Below, piece by piece: positions 27,747 to 36,291 of a stretch of 41,507 nt of DNA; the stretch's first letter is position 1; each line of letters opens with the position of its first letter. A model generated the notes under the pieces. The model was not told where the DNA came from and did no database searches. It saw only the letters and a list, made by a program, of their open reading frames with translations. The position numbers were made by a program, and so were the translations under genes. The stretch covers positions 1 to 41,507 of the forward strand of contig QCKC01000011.1 in NCBI GenBank assembly GCA_003215635.1. Direction: 5' to 3'. The stretch is from Prochlorococcus sp. AG-409-J19. Lineage in GTDB: Bacteria; Cyanobacteriota; Cyanobacteriia; PCC-6307; Cyanobiaceae.

Positions 27747-28718
27747 ATGCAAGCAAAGGAAAATATACTCTTCAAAGATCTTCTAGGGCAATCTTTGGCT
27801 ACTGCTTTTCTAAGTGCTGCATTAGAAAAAAATAAAATAGCGCCTGCATATATCTTTTCTGGACCTGAAGGTGTAGGACGCAAGCGAGCAGCTATGCGAT
27901 TTCTCGAGGGCATACTGAATGATGGTCAAGTTGATCTAATACAAAGAAGAAGATTAGAAAATGCAAATCACCCAGATCTATTGTATGTCGAGCCTACTTA
28001 TCAATATCAAGGAAAACTGATTCCTAAGTCACTCGCTTTAACTGAAGAAATAAATAAACGCTCAACGCCACAAATAAGATTAGAACAAATTAGAGACGTA
28101 TCAGAGTTTCTGGGACGTATTCCGCTTGAATCATCCGTAGGAATGGTCATACTAGAATCCATCGAAACAATTTCAGAAACAGCAAGTAATGCTCTTTTAA
28201 AAACCCTTGAAGAACCTAGCAATGGAATACTAATTCTGTTATCTTCCAGACCTGATTGTCTACTCTCTACTATCAGATCTAGATGTCAAAATATACCTTT
28301 TTTGCCTCTAAGCCAAAGCAACAGCAAAACAGCCCTCATAACAACACTAAGTTCCAATGGAGAAGAAATATCACAAGCAATAAATCAACCTGAGTTGCTA
28401 AATCTTGCAAATGGTTCTCCAGGAGCTTTATATAAACACATCAAAATATGGGAAACAATTCCCGAAGAACTTTGGACTAATTTACACAAATTACCGAACA
28501 ACCCTTTAGATGGATTACATCTAGCTAAAGAAATCACAGAATCATTAGATGTAGAGCAACAGCTATGGCTAATTGATTGGTTAGAGGAAAATATTTGGAT
28601 TAAACAGAAAAATCCTATTAGACTTAAAAGACTGGAAAAACTAAGATCACATCTGGTGGGATATGTTCAGCCTAGAATTGCCTGGGAAGTTGCGATACTT
28701 GAATTAATTAAATGCTAA
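27747..28718 (+). CDS. holB: DNA polymerase III delta-prime subunit
   Basis: 323 residues. Clamp-loader subunit. The N-terminal [20 protein letters not shown] and [13 protein letters not shown] correspond to the Walker A region, with the usual GKT changed to GRKR, which is consistent with weak or no ATP hydrolysis by delta-prime. [20 protein letters not shown] and [12 protein letters not shown], the arginine-finger region, follow. The zinc-binding cysteines of many delta-prime subunits are not evident. The 3' end overlaps the convergent rpaA gene by 4 bp. Confidence 0.88.
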   Translation: MQAKENILFKDLLGQSLATAFLSAALEKNKIAPAYIFSGPEGVGRKRAAMRFLEGILNDGQVDLIQRRRLENANHPDLLYVEPTYQYQGKLIPKSLALTEEINKRSTPQIRLEQIRDVSEFLGRIPLESSVGMVILESIETISETASNALLKTLEEPSNGILILLSSRPDCLLSTIRSRCQNIPFLPLSQSNSKTALITTLSSNGEEISQAINQPELLNLANGSPGALYKHIKIWETIPEELWTNLHKLPNNPLDGLHLAKEITESLDVEQQLWLIDWLEENIWIKQKNPIRLKRLEKLRSHLVGYVQPRIAWEVAILELIKC

Positions 28719-29512
28719 GCAGTTGCTCTTTCACTTTCTGCTTTTTTAGCCTCACGACTTTCTCTAGCTTTAGTCAAAATATCTTGCATATCTTCTATTT
28801 TGACCCCAGTAGGCAACTCCAGACAGTATCCAGCACCATAAACAGTTTTAATAAATCTAGGCTTACGTGGGTCCGGCTCAAGTTTGGTTCTGAGATGTCT
28901 GACATGAACCCTAATTGTTTCAATATCATCATCAGGCTCATAACCCCACACCTCCTTAAGTATTAAAGAAGGTGCCACAGTTTGACCATGGCGTTGAAGC
29001 AAACAATGCAATAACTCAAACTCAAGATGAGTCAAACGAACAGGTGTATCAAACCAAATAGCTTCAAACCTTTCTGGTACCAGCGTTAATGGTCCATAAC
29101 TCAATAACTCTTGATGACTGCTAGATCCCATAGGAGCTCTATCAGTGCGCCTCAATAATGCTTTTACACGGACTTGCAACTCATCCAGATCAAACGGTTT
29201 AGTCAGATAATCATCCGCCCCTGAATTGAAACCACTAACTTTATCTTTGGTACTTCCCAATGCAGTCAACATCAGAATTGGAATCCCACAAGTTCGCTCA
29301 TCTCGCCGTAAACGCTGACACAGCGTCAATCCATCAACGCTAGGCAGCATCAAATCAAGAACGATTAGATCAGGGGAATACTGCAAAGCCAAAGCCTGAC
29401 CCTTTATTCCATCGGCAGCCTTCTGAACATCAAAACCACTGTGCTCTAAATGTCCACTTACCAGGTCACGCATATCCTGGTCGTCTTCGATCAACAAGAT
29501 GCAAGGCTTCAT
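28715..29512 (-). CDS. rpaA: OmpR-type response regulator RpaA
   Basis: 265 residues from the ATG at 29512 ([11 protein letters not shown]). An upstream GTG at 29554 would add 14 residues; with the ATG the phospho-acceptor is Asp53 in [13 protein letters not shown], the same number as in known RpaA. The [20 protein letters not shown] segment completes the receiver. The DNA-binding domain has [20 protein letters not shown], then [20 protein letters not shown] and [13 protein letters not shown]. RpaA carries the output of the circadian clock from SasA/CikA to the genome. The C-terminal tail is charged (Lys/Glu/Ala). Its 3' end overlaps holB by 4 bp. A structured intergenic region lies upstream. 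Confidence 0.95.
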   Translation of the reverse strand: MKPCILLIEDDQDMRDLVSGHLEHSGFDVQKAADGIKGQALALQYSPDLIVLDLMLPSVDGLTLCQRLRRDERTCGIPILMLTALGSTKDKVSGFNSGADDYLTKPFDLDELQVRVKALLRRTDRAPMGSSSHQELLSYGPLTLVPERFEAIWFDTPVRLTHLEFELLHCLLQRHGQTVAPSLILKEVWGYEPDDDIETIRVHVRHLRTKLEPDPRKPRFIKTVYGAGYCLELPTGVKIEDMQDILTKARESREAKKAESERATA

Positions 29513-29636
29513 TAGATCGGAGTCAGGAGGAATTATGTAGTCAGCAAAAGCCACTACATGAGGTTTCCGTAGGATTCTCTCAAGATTTCATTTAAATTGC
29601 AGAAAGTGAAACCAAAACGGTCATATAGTAATAAAG

Positions 29637-29668
29637 CCTGAAACCCTTTTCAGGAAAAGGGTTTCAGG
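29637..29668. repeat. 14-bp perfect stem-loop upstream of rpaA
   Basis: CCTGAAACCCTTTT (29637-29650) pairs perfectly with AAAAGGGTTTCAGG (29655-29668) around a four-base loop CAGG. It lies about 125 bp upstream of the rpaA start, within a 291-bp gap (29513-29803) that otherwise holds only the tRNA-Asn terminator. On the minus strand it is followed by CTTTATTACT, a weak T-run. It may terminate a short minus-strand RNA or form part of the rpaA leader. Confidence 0.6.
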
Positions 29669-29755
29669 GAGTGAAAGAGCAAACAAGCTTTCAGTCTCTT
29701 TAGAAAGTCTTCCAAATCCAGCGGTAGTTAGTTGTTTAAATCCACACCTAAGACA

Positions 29756-29795
29756 AAAAGTCAGAGGGAGGATAAAGATTCTCCCTCTGACTTTT
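29756..29795 (-). terminator. rho-independent terminator after tRNA-Asn
   Basis: AAAAGTCAGAGGGAG (29756-29770) pairs with CTCCCTCTGACTTTT (29781-29795), a perfect 15-bp stem with a ten-base loop. Read on the minus strand, the direction of the tRNA, the stem is followed by TTTTTGTCTTA. The hairpin starts 9 bases after the tRNA 3' end, so it is a classical terminator for the tRNA and for the genes upstream of it. Confidence 0.88.
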
Positions 29796-29803
29796 ATAAA
29801 AAA

Positions 29804-29875
29804 CTCCCCGGGCGGGATTCGAACCTGCGACCAATCGATTAACAGTCGACCGCTCTACCGCTGAGCTACCGAGGA
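29804..29875 (-). tRNA. tRNA-Asn(GUU)
   Basis: 72 nucleotides on the minus strand, starting TCCTCGGTAGCTCAGCGGTA. The acceptor stem TCCTCGG pairs with CCGGGGA (one T-G pair), the discriminator base is G, the D arm has GGTAGAGC, the anticodon loop is CTGTTAA with anticodon GTT, and the T arm has GGTTCGAATCC. The 3' CCA is not encoded, as is usual in cyanobacteria. It begins 13 bp after the stop of the ABC ATPase gene and is probably on the same transcript. It also lies close to the boundary of the accessory glycosyltransferase block. Confidence 0.97.
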
Positions 29876-29888
29876 ATGCAAAGAGAAC

Positions 29889-30608
29889 CTACCGTTCCGC
29901 CCCACCGCCAGGCAAGTGGGTTTTAACTCTCTCAAAAATATTTTCAACTTCCCAAGCATCCAAACTCCCTTGTTTCATAATTGCCGCGCCATCAGCATAT
30001 TCAAGCTCATCCAAGCGATGAGTTATCCACAAAGCTGTTAGAGGCCTAGCAGAACGTTCACAAAGCCTTCTGACAATTCTCAATACAGATTTCTGGCTTA
30101 AAGGATCTAACAAGGCAGTCGGCTCATCCAAAAGCAATAAGGTGGAATCTCTAGCAAGTGCGCCTGCAAGGGCTAATCGCTGCTTTTGTCCACCACTCAA
30201 TGTATGAATAGGCCGAGATTGCATGCCTTGCATGCCAACTTGTTGTAATGCATTGCTGATTCGCTCTCGACGTTCATTAGCAAGCAAATTTCTAGGAAGA
30301 CTAAATAACAAGTCACTAGCACAACTAGGCATCAGGAGTTGATGATCAGGATTTTGAAACATCAATGCTGGCTTATATGTACAAGAAATCTTGCCTCGAC
30401 TGGGTTGCAATAAACCAGCAATTAACTTAAATAAAGTACTTTTTCCACTCCCATTACTTCCAACTATCATCCATAAACCAGGGCCTGGAATACTAAAACT
30501 ACAATTACGAATCGCATTCTTACCCTTAGACCAATCAAAGGTGACGTTGTCAAAAATCAATTCTGGCAAGGTCTTCTCATCATTATCTAAACTCTTAGCC
30601 GAGAGCAT
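29889..30608 (-). CDS. ABC transporter ATP-binding protein, CbiO/EcfA-like
   Basis: 239 residues. Walker A is GSNGSGKST (residues 50-58), the Q-loop is in MFQNPDHQLLMPS, the signature is LSGGQKQRLALAGALA, Walker B is LLLLDEPTALLDP and the switch His is in ITHRLDEL. The QNPDHQ form of the Q-loop is characteristic of cobalt/nickel and energy-coupling-factor ATPases (CbiO/EcfA). No membrane partner gene lies next to it, so the substrate is unknown. It starts 3 bp after the small upstream gene, and tRNA-Asn follows 13 bp downstream. Confidence 0.87.
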   Translation of the reverse strand: MLSAKSLDNDEKTLPELIFDNVTFDWSKGKNAIRNCSFSIPGPGLWMIVGSNGSGKSTLFKLIAGLLQPSRGKISCTYKPALMFQNPDHQLLMPSCASDLLFSLPRNLLANERRERISNALQQVGMQGMQSRPIHTLSGGQKQRLALAGALARDSTLLLLDEPTALLDPLSQKSVLRIVRRLCERSARPLTALWITHRLDELEYADGAAIMKQGSLDAWEVENIFERVKTHLPGGGAER

Positions 30609-30611
30609 TTG

Positions 30612-30875
30612 TTATTCCTCAAAAACAAAACCTGGTCGCTTCACTCCACCTGAAGCTGAAGTTTTTTCATAAATCTCTACTCCCAAAATCTCATCAACCA
30701 AAACCGATACCTTCTTACCCTCAATTTTTTCACAAGTTAGCTCTATTAAACGCGGATGAGCCTTTTCTAGACACTGACGAACTTTCTGATAAAGAGATTC
30801 TGCATCACGCAAATTTTTACGTTGTACTGAGAGGGGAACAGGATTCAACTTCAGGGCAAGTTCAATTACGTACAC
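30612..30875 (-). CDS. conserved small hypothetical protein
   Basis: 87 residues, no membrane segment. The protein reads as a small alpha/beta domain: [17 protein letters not shown] at the start, a helix [16 protein letters not shown], then a strand pair [20 protein letters not shown] and a GVEIYEK end. It ends with a flexible [11 protein letters not shown] tail. I do not assign a family. It precedes the ABC ATPase by 3 bp, so the two are almost certainly co-translated, perhaps with related roles. The 266 bases upstream (30876-31141) are AT-rich and show only one imperfect inverted repeat (30998-31050). Confidence 0.75.
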   Translation of the reverse strand: MYVIELALKLNPVPLSVQRKNLRDAESLYQKVRQCLEKAHPRLIELTCEKIEGKKVSVLVDEILGVEIYEKTSASGGVKRPGFVFEE

Positions 30876-31141
30876 GGTTTCAAGAAAATAGAAAGGTCCT
30901 TCTCTCTAATTAAAGAGCAATTAAAGCAAAATGTGCAAAAGCTATTGGTTAAACCGCATAATTGCATATAGACGAAATTGAATTTTTATATCTTTTTAAG
31001 ATAATAATGATTAAAAGATACTATTTCTCAATGGGAAAAATCATTATCTTTGATAATTGCATAAAGTGAAGTGCAATTGATTTGTAAATCAAAGAGATTA
31101 AGAATCACTGCTTAACATTTTATGAAATTAGATATAAAGAC

Positions 31142-32767
31142 TTATTTCCCCTGTAATTTTATTTGAAAGGAACTTTCAAGCAACTTCTGATAGGCAATTT
31201 CCAATTCAGGAGAAAAATCTCCGTCTTTCTGCAAAATAACAACACCATCTTGAATGAATTGAACATTATAGATATCATCAAGACTGAGTAAAAGATCTAA
31301 TATAGATTGCAAATCCCTCCACTCATTTCTAAATGCATGCGCATATCTACTATGCTCATCCAAGTCAACTGCTATCCAATCAACATAATCATTCACTCCT
31401 TGTCTATCCTGATAATTAATGTGATAAGGAAATCTGATTAATATTTCCCTTGATGCCAAGTGTGGAATCAAACAATTACTTGCAGAAATACTTGCATTAT
31501 TAGGGATATTACTGATCAAATTAAGTGCAATTTGAGAATGTTTCCACTGTTTAATAGGAGATCTATAAACCCATGGGTTTATACTCTGAGGCATTAAGAA
31601 TGAAATAGTCCTATTAGGATTACTTGTTAAAGTAAAGATTAGTGATAAAGCTATAAAACCTATCCATAATTTCCTAAATCTTCTAGATTTGAATAAACTA
31701 GTATGATTTTGCCACCAGTAAATAACACCAGAAAATAAACCCGGTACGACTAAATATGTATAACGCCAGTTAATCGCAAGAGGATTTCCCTTGGCCAATA
31801 ATAATCCTGTCAAAGGGAATCCCATTAGTAGCCACGTATCAATAGAGATAAAAGGAATAAAAGCCAAAGGAAGAAATTGACCTAATACATACTTAATAGT
31901 TCTATCAAATGGGTAAAATAATTCCTTTAGAATCAAAAAGGGTTGTTGTATAGCCAAAGTAAAAACTTCTATTGTACTAGCTTGATCTTTACCTTTTAAA
32001 TATTGTCCAAAATTTTCCACCATAAACCTTCGTGAACTATCTTCACTAAATATTGGCATTAAGACATTTGTAACCAATAAAACCCATCCTAATCCATAAG
32101 CAACTAATAATAAAGATGTCTTCCATCGAGAAATATCAACATACATTAACCAAATCGCTACTCCAATGAGCAATATTCCAGCATCCTCACGAATCAAAGG
32201 AATAGCAAAAGCAGTCAATAGGACTAACCATTTAATTCTCTTCTCAAGACCTAGCATTAGGCTAAAAAAGCAAATTGGCAATTGACATAAGTCTGTAAAA
32301 TTACCTAGACAAGGACCAATAACTGCATTTGCTCCTAAAAAAGAAAATGTCAACATTCTAGCAAGATTATTCTCCAGCCTGCACTTAGCTAATTTGTATA
32401 AGATGATGCTAGCCAATGATATTAACAATACTTGAATTAAAGGCAATGCCCATTTACCCATCAAGGCAACTAATGGCATCCAAAGAACTAAAGTCGGGGT
32501 AAAGTGTTGACCTAATCGATGATATCCAAGAGCAGGAAATTCATTACCATGGACAACATTTGTTGAAAGCTGTGATGACAGCGTGCTTTCAAAAAGATGG
32601 CCATGTAAACCATTCCAAAGAATTTGATAAAGAATACCTTGATCCATGGACGAAGTAAGACTTTGCATACGCCAGAACTGCAAAGCGCTGCACAATATGA
32701 AGAAAATACATGCGGCGAGCCATACTTGTTGGTCACAAGTAAGTTTAAGAAACGAAGAATTTCTCAT
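31142..32767 (-). CDS. DUF2079 multi-pass membrane protein (GT-C-like), copy 1
   Basis: 541 residues from the ATG at 32767. A TTG at 32851 would give 569, but from the ATG the first 44 residues align without gaps to the paralogue at 34663-36291 (both have Asp42-Gln-Gly), and a plus-strand promoter fills the extra stretch. About 11 membrane helices. Family marks are SMDQGILYQILWNGLHG (loop 1, candidate catalytic Asp), LGQHFTPTLVLWMPL and PLIREDAGILLIG. The soluble C-terminal 130 residues have SINPWVY, ASNCLIPHLASREILIRFP and VDWIAVDL. DUF2079 proteins resemble GT-C glycosyltransferases that use lipid-linked sugars, but no substrate is known. Downstream of three sister genes on the same strand. 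Confidence 0.85.
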   Translation of the reverse strand: MRNSSFLKLTCDQQVWLAACIFFILCSALQFWRMQSLTSSMDQGILYQILWNGLHGHLFESTLSSQLSTNVVHGNEFPALGYHRLGQHFTPTLVLWMPLVALMGKWALPLIQVLLISLASIILYKLAKCRLENNLARMLTFSFLGANAVIGPCLGNFTDLCQLPICFFSLMLGLEKRIKWLVLLTAFAIPLIREDAGILLIGVAIWLMYVDISRWKTSLLLVAYGLGWVLLVTNVLMPIFSEDSSRRFMVENFGQYLKGKDQASTIEVFTLAIQQPFLILKELFYPFDRTIKYVLGQFLPLAFIPFISIDTWLLMGFPLTGLLLAKGNPLAINWRYTYLVVPGLFSGVIYWWQNHTSLFKSRRFRKLWIGFIALSLIFTLTSNPNRTISFLMPQSINPWVYRSPIKQWKHSQIALNLISNIPNNASISASNCLIPHLASREILIRFPYHINYQDRQGVNDYVDWIAVDLDEHSRYAHAFRNEWRDLQSILDLLLSLDDIYNVQFIQDGVVILQKDGDFSPELEIAYQKLLESSFQIKLQGK

Positions 32768-32822
32768 TGAGGTTATCTGATTTTTCAACTTACCAAACTT
32801 TAAATACCGTACAGATTCAATA

Positions 32823-32828
32823 TATAAT
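32823..32828 (+). promoter_or_regulatory. consensus -10 box for small plus-strand unit
   Basis: TATAAT, an exact match to the sigma-70 -10 consensus, lies 77 bp upstream of the small ORF at 32905. No good -35 box is seen at the usual distance. It would give a transcript start near 32835. A hairpin terminator at 33110-33135 would end the RNA, giving about 300 nt. In AT-rich DNA such a hexamer can occur by chance, so the support comes mainly from the promoter, ORF and terminator being in order. Confidence 0.45.
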
Positions 32829-32904
32829 GACTTATTAATTGCAAGATGCAATTAACGTTTCAAACTTCATAGGGAAATTGCCATTCTTGAAGAAAGGTAG
32901 TTAA

Positions 32905-33054
32905 ATGAAATGGAATCTGGCAATAGCTAGGTGGTTACATTCTTATGAATTGAGCCGAATGCCTTGCGAGTTGTCATTACCCCCAAAGGAGGAGGTGCTC
33001 ATGAGTTCAAGTTATTTATTACAGGGAAAGTTGCTCACGGAGAAAGCCATCTGA
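32905..33054 (+). CDS. possible small protein (49 codons) on the opposite strand in the glycan block
   Basis: An ORF from ATG 32905 to TGA 33054. It is preceded by AAAGGTAG, a fair Shine-Dalgarno, five bases upstream of the ATG. Two internal in-frame ATGs exist (32959, 33001), the latter with a very strong AGGAGGAGG stretch 5 bases before it, which would give a 17-residue peptide (MSSSYLLQGKLLTEKAI). The longer product starts MKWNLAIARWLHSYELSR and has PPKEEVL in the middle; no hydrophobic helix. I do not recognise it. The ORF is bracketed by a consensus -10 box and a terminator, both on the plus strand, so it is either a small protein or a short regulatory RNA antisense to nothing known. Confidence 0.45.
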   Translation: MKWNLAIARWLHSYELSRMPCELSLPPKEEVLMSSSYLLQGKLLTEKAI

Positions 33055-33109
33055 CTAAAATCCATCAACTTAGATCATTCGGTTCCGTGTCATAGCGTGC
33101 CCGACGAGA

Positions 33110-33135
33110 GCCCTCGTTCTTTTTAGAACGAGGGC
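33110..33135 (+). terminator. stem-loop terminator of small plus-strand unit
   Basis: GCCCTCGTTCT (33110-33120) and AGAACGAGGGC (33125-33135) form a perfect 11-bp stem around a TTTT loop, followed by ATTGTTCTATAT on the plus strand. The stem is GC-rich against an AT-rich background. It lies 55 bp after the small ORF and 21 bp from the stop of the convergent DUF2079 gene (33157), so it may act in both directions, although the T-run is better on plus. Confidence 0.7.
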
Positions 33136-33156
33136 ATTGTTCTATATGAATTATTG

Positions 33157-34545
33157 CTATTGGCGTTTGCACATTTCCAAACCATTAGACCAATTTTTAC
33201 ATTTCCAGCCGTCTTTTATAGCCAGGTCAATTAATTCTCTCTGAACAGACTGACTAGAAGCCCAACCAGGATCACTTGGATTTAATAGCAATGTATCTAC
33301 CCCTTCCAGGTTGTTAATGAAAGAATTAGAGCGTGGAAAACCAATAGTGACCCTTTGACTTAAGTGTGGGACCAGATAACTTGTTGCAATAATTCTACTG
33401 TTTGGAGAAACTTCTTGAATTGCTTCTCGTACTAAGAGCAATGAATCAAAACGTTCCATATAGGGCCCAGTAAAAAACCATGGTTTAGCTAATGAAGCCC
33501 AACAAATAGAGGTCCAGACGAACTTTTTCCATGGGATATGTTGCTTAGGGTGCATAGCCAAACCATCTATAGCTGCAACAACAAAAATCAATGAAACGGG
33601 TAAACTATAATGATGAATTAAAGTTCTCTGTGGAGATTCCGCAGAAAGAATATTAATAAATATCAGCGGTAATGCTCCAATTAGAACAGGCAAAGATCTC
33701 TTCTGCCAAAAGGGTGCTATTGAAATAGTAATTAGAATAAGATAAACAAATCCACCAATATAATCTATATTCTGAAAAATTAAAAATGGATTTCTAAACA
33801 AATTTAATATTATCTCATCCAAGCTTGACCCTAAATAAGGAAAAAGATTGGCAGCTGCTTTTGGACCATTAGTTGACCCAGTAAGTGTGGGATATAGCCA
33901 TTTATTTAAAAAAGCCAACCACCCTAAAGACAAGCCAATTGCCGATAACCCCCACGTAAAATTTCTTCGATAAACTTGCTCTGTACCTAACCCTGCAACA
34001 ACAAGAATCAAACCATCTCTAGAACCAAGCAAAAGCAACAGCATAAAGAACCAAATATATGGTCTATTTATTCTTAAAAACAAATAACAAGATGCCAAAA
34101 TAGGCATCACCCAAACTTCTGGATGAAAATCAAACAGGTTAACATTAAAAACAACAGGTTGAAGCCACCAAAGTCCGCAAACTAGCCAACAAAACTTTGA
34201 CGATAATCCTGCATTCCTTCCTAAAAACCAAAGAGGCAACGCAGTAAAAACCAAAGCAAAAGCCTGAGTAAAAAAAAGCCAGTGAACAGTGGGATAAAAA
34301 TAATATGGAATAGCAGCTAAATAAAGTAGCCAAGCACCATGATCGGCCAGTATATGAACCCCTTCCATTGACGAATAAGGTGGGAATCCTCTACTGACAA
34401 GCCAGATCCACTGATCAAATAGGCCAAGGTCGTAAGCGTTACTTTGCAATAATGCGTGCCTGGTAGCAGCACAAGCCCAGAAAAACAAAGCTATTATCAA
34501 GCTAATCAAAAAGAATTTTCTGGGTGGGGCAAAACACTTATTCAT
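33157..34545 (-). CDS. DUF2079 multi-pass membrane protein (GT-C-like), copy 2
   Basis: 462 residues, about ten membrane helices. This is the more canonical DUF2079 form: NAYDLGLFDQWIW in loop 1 (Asp39), LADHGAWLLYLAAIPYYF, the family motif FDFHPEVWVMPILASCY, and GSRDGLILVVAGLG. The soluble C-terminal region has SPNSRIIATSYLVPHLSQRV, a Rossmann-like strand-helix also seen in the paralogues, then GVDTLLLNP. It differs from its two neighbours in lacking QHFTP and SINPWVY, so it belongs to another branch. Lies 117 bp after the gene at 34663-36291 on the same strand. Function unknown; transfer of a sugar from a polyprenyl carrier is the likely type of reaction. Confidence 0.85.
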   Translation of the reverse strand: MNKCFAPPRKFFLISLIIALFFWACAATRHALLQSNAYDLGLFDQWIWLVSRGFPPYSSMEGVHILADHGAWLLYLAAIPYYFYPTVHWLFFTQAFALVFTALPLWFLGRNAGLSSKFCWLVCGLWWLQPVVFNVNLFDFHPEVWVMPILASCYLFLRINRPYIWFFMLLLLLGSRDGLILVVAGLGTEQVYRRNFTWGLSAIGLSLGWLAFLNKWLYPTLTGSTNGPKAAANLFPYLGSSLDEIILNLFRNPFLIFQNIDYIGGFVYLILITISIAPFWQKRSLPVLIGALPLIFINILSAESPQRTLIHHYSLPVSLIFVVAAIDGLAMHPKQHIPWKKFVWTSICWASLAKPWFFTGPYMERFDSLLLVREAIQEVSPNSRIIATSYLVPHLSQRVTIGFPRSNSFINNLEGVDTLLLNPSDPGWASSQSVQRELIDLAIKDGWKCKNWSNGLEMCKRQ

Positions 34546-34662
34546 TATTTAAGTATTGTGATTTAGATGCATTGCAAATGATCGATCATAACAATGCAAT
34601 TTAAATTGATTAATTAAAAATATCATATTTAGTATAAATCTCTTCTATTTCAATAGAACTTC

Positions 34663-36291
34663 TTACCCAAATTTGACAATACTTTTAGCATGATTTAATT
34701 CTTTCTCCAGGCATTGTTTCTGATAAGTATTGCTAGTTGCTTCTTTAGAAAGAACTATACCATTCTCACTACAATGAAGTATTCCATAGTCCCCATTCTG
34801 AGTTAATAAAATAATACGATCTAAACTTCGGGCAACCCATTTAGCATTGTGCCGGAAGGCGGCAGAATATGAAAGATTAAAACGTGGCTGACTTATTATA
34901 TAATTAACTGCTTGAATATCGCCATTAGTGTCTACAAATTGATCATTCTCAGGAAACCTAAGTAAAATTCTTCGCATTGAAAGCTGAGGTATTAAATGAG
35001 TTTCAGCAGCTATAGAAGAATCATCGGGCAACATTTTTATCAACTTTCTTGCAGATAAGCCACGCTTAACCTGCTCATAAGGAGATATATAGACCCAAGG
35101 ATTAATACTATCAGGAATTATTAATGATAAAGACCGGTGGGGATTACCTAGCAAAGCGAAACTAATCGCTACAATCAAACAAAATCTCCAGAATTTTCTG
35201 AATAATTTTTTCTCAAACAAATGTTGGTTTTTTTTCCACCAAAGTATCGATCCATAAAAAATTCCTGGAACCAAGTAAAGTACAAACCTAAGAGTTACTG
35301 ACAAAGCATTCCCTCCCTGAGAACTTAAAGCAACAAATAATGGGAAAGAAATTAAAAGCCAAGAATCTAAAGAAATCCATGGAACAAATGCTAATGGCAA
35401 TGCCAAAGTAATTAGAAATGAAATTGTTTTTCCGACAGGAGATATCAATTCCTTAAATAAATAAAACGGATTTTTTGCCATAGAGATTAAAACTGAAAGA
35501 GTTCCTCTATGGTCACTACCTAAATATTGACCAAAACGTTCTTGCAAAAATCTTTCTGACAATTCAGAGCCAAATAAAGGCATTATCTGATTGGTAATAA
35601 GTAATACATACAAAAATGAATAAATGCACAAACTCAAACCCCATAATCGCCAATGTGCAATCCTAAATAAGATCCAAATACCTATCCCAAATGAAAGCAG
35701 GCCGACATCTTCTCGCACCATAGGTAGTAACAATGCTGGGAAAAAATAGAGAAACTTATTGTTCCTACTAACTCCAAGCAGAAGTGTAAAAACTAATAAT
35801 GGAACAATGCAAAGATCATGAAAATTTTCCAGTGTAGGACCAATCACCAAAGAAGTACAAAAGAAACTACAAGCAATCCAACCGGCCAATTTTGGATTTA
35901 GTTTCTCTTGAGCTAATAAAAACAAGATCCAACCAGATAAAGAAATTGAACCAACTTGAATTAATGGTAAAGACCATAAACCTAAGAAGGCCACCAAAGG
36001 TGCCCAGAGTATTAATAATGGGGTAAAATGTTGTGCTAAATGTCTATAACCCAGCTGTGGCAATTGTCCCTCAAACATAACAGGAGCCGACAGTTCAGAT
36101 GCAAGAGTGCTTTCAAAAGGCCGCCCATGTAAGCAATTCCATATTTCCTGGAGAAAAAGTCCTTGATCATAAGTTGCATTTAAGCTATATATCCTCCAAA
36201 TCTGCAAGAAAAATGTACTAAGGAAGAAAATAATCACCCAACGACTGACAGTCGGAGAAGCGTTATGATTAGTAGTTGGAAATAACCTCAT
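34663..36291 (-). CDS. DUF2079 multi-pass membrane protein (GT-C-like), copy 3
   Basis: 542 residues, about eleven membrane helices; a full-length paralogue of the 31142-32767 product. Shared blocks: ATYDQGLFLQEIWNCLHGRP (Asp42), ESTLASELSAP, RHLAQHFTPLLILWAPLVAF, PMVREDVGLLSFGIGIW, SLDSWLLISFP, PDSINPWVYISP and AAETHLIPQLSMRRILLRFP. Where canonical DUF2079 has DFHPE, this copy has NFHDLC and the paralogue NFTDLC, so the pair forms its own subfamily. The start overlaps the stop of the upstream GT39 gene by one base (TAATG), so the two are coupled. It is most likely a glycosyltransferase acting on the periplasmic face. Confidence 0.86.
   Translation of the reverse strand: MRLFPTTNHNASPTVSRWVIIFFLSTFFLQIWRIYSLNATYDQGLFLQEIWNCLHGRPFESTLASELSAPVMFEGQLPQLGYRHLAQHFTPLLILWAPLVAFLGLWSLPLIQVGSISLSGWILFLLAQEKLNPKLAGWIACSFFCTSLVIGPTLENFHDLCIVPLLVFTLLLGVSRNNKFLYFFPALLLPMVREDVGLLSFGIGIWILFRIAHWRLWGLSLCIYSFLYVLLITNQIMPLFGSELSERFLQERFGQYLGSDHRGTLSVLISMAKNPFYLFKELISPVGKTISFLITLALPLAFVPWISLDSWLLISFPLFVALSSQGGNALSVTLRFVLYLVPGIFYGSILWWKKNQHLFEKKLFRKFWRFCLIVAISFALLGNPHRSLSLIIPDSINPWVYISPYEQVKRGLSARKLIKMLPDDSSIAAETHLIPQLSMRRILLRFPENDQFVDTNGDIQAVNYIISQPRFNLSYSAAFRHNAKWVARSLDRIILLTQNGDYGILHCSENGIVLSKEATSNTYQKQCLEKELNHAKSIVKFG

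Noticed and set aside
30998..31050. Imperfect inverted repeat AAGATAATAATGATT / AATCATTATCTT after the first DUF2079 gene
   Set aside because: AT-only stem with a bulge and a long loop and no T-run; not convincing as a terminator or RNA.
29804..31141. Genomic-island attachment site at tRNA-Asn
   Set aside because: The tRNA is near the accessory block, but I saw no integrase gene and no repeated copy of the tRNA 3' end elsewhere in the window.
32768..32851. 28-residue N-terminal extension of the first DUF2079 protein
   Set aside because: It starts with TTG, lacks a counterpart in the gap-free paralogue, and overlaps the consensus -10 box on the other strand; the ATG at 32767 is preferred.
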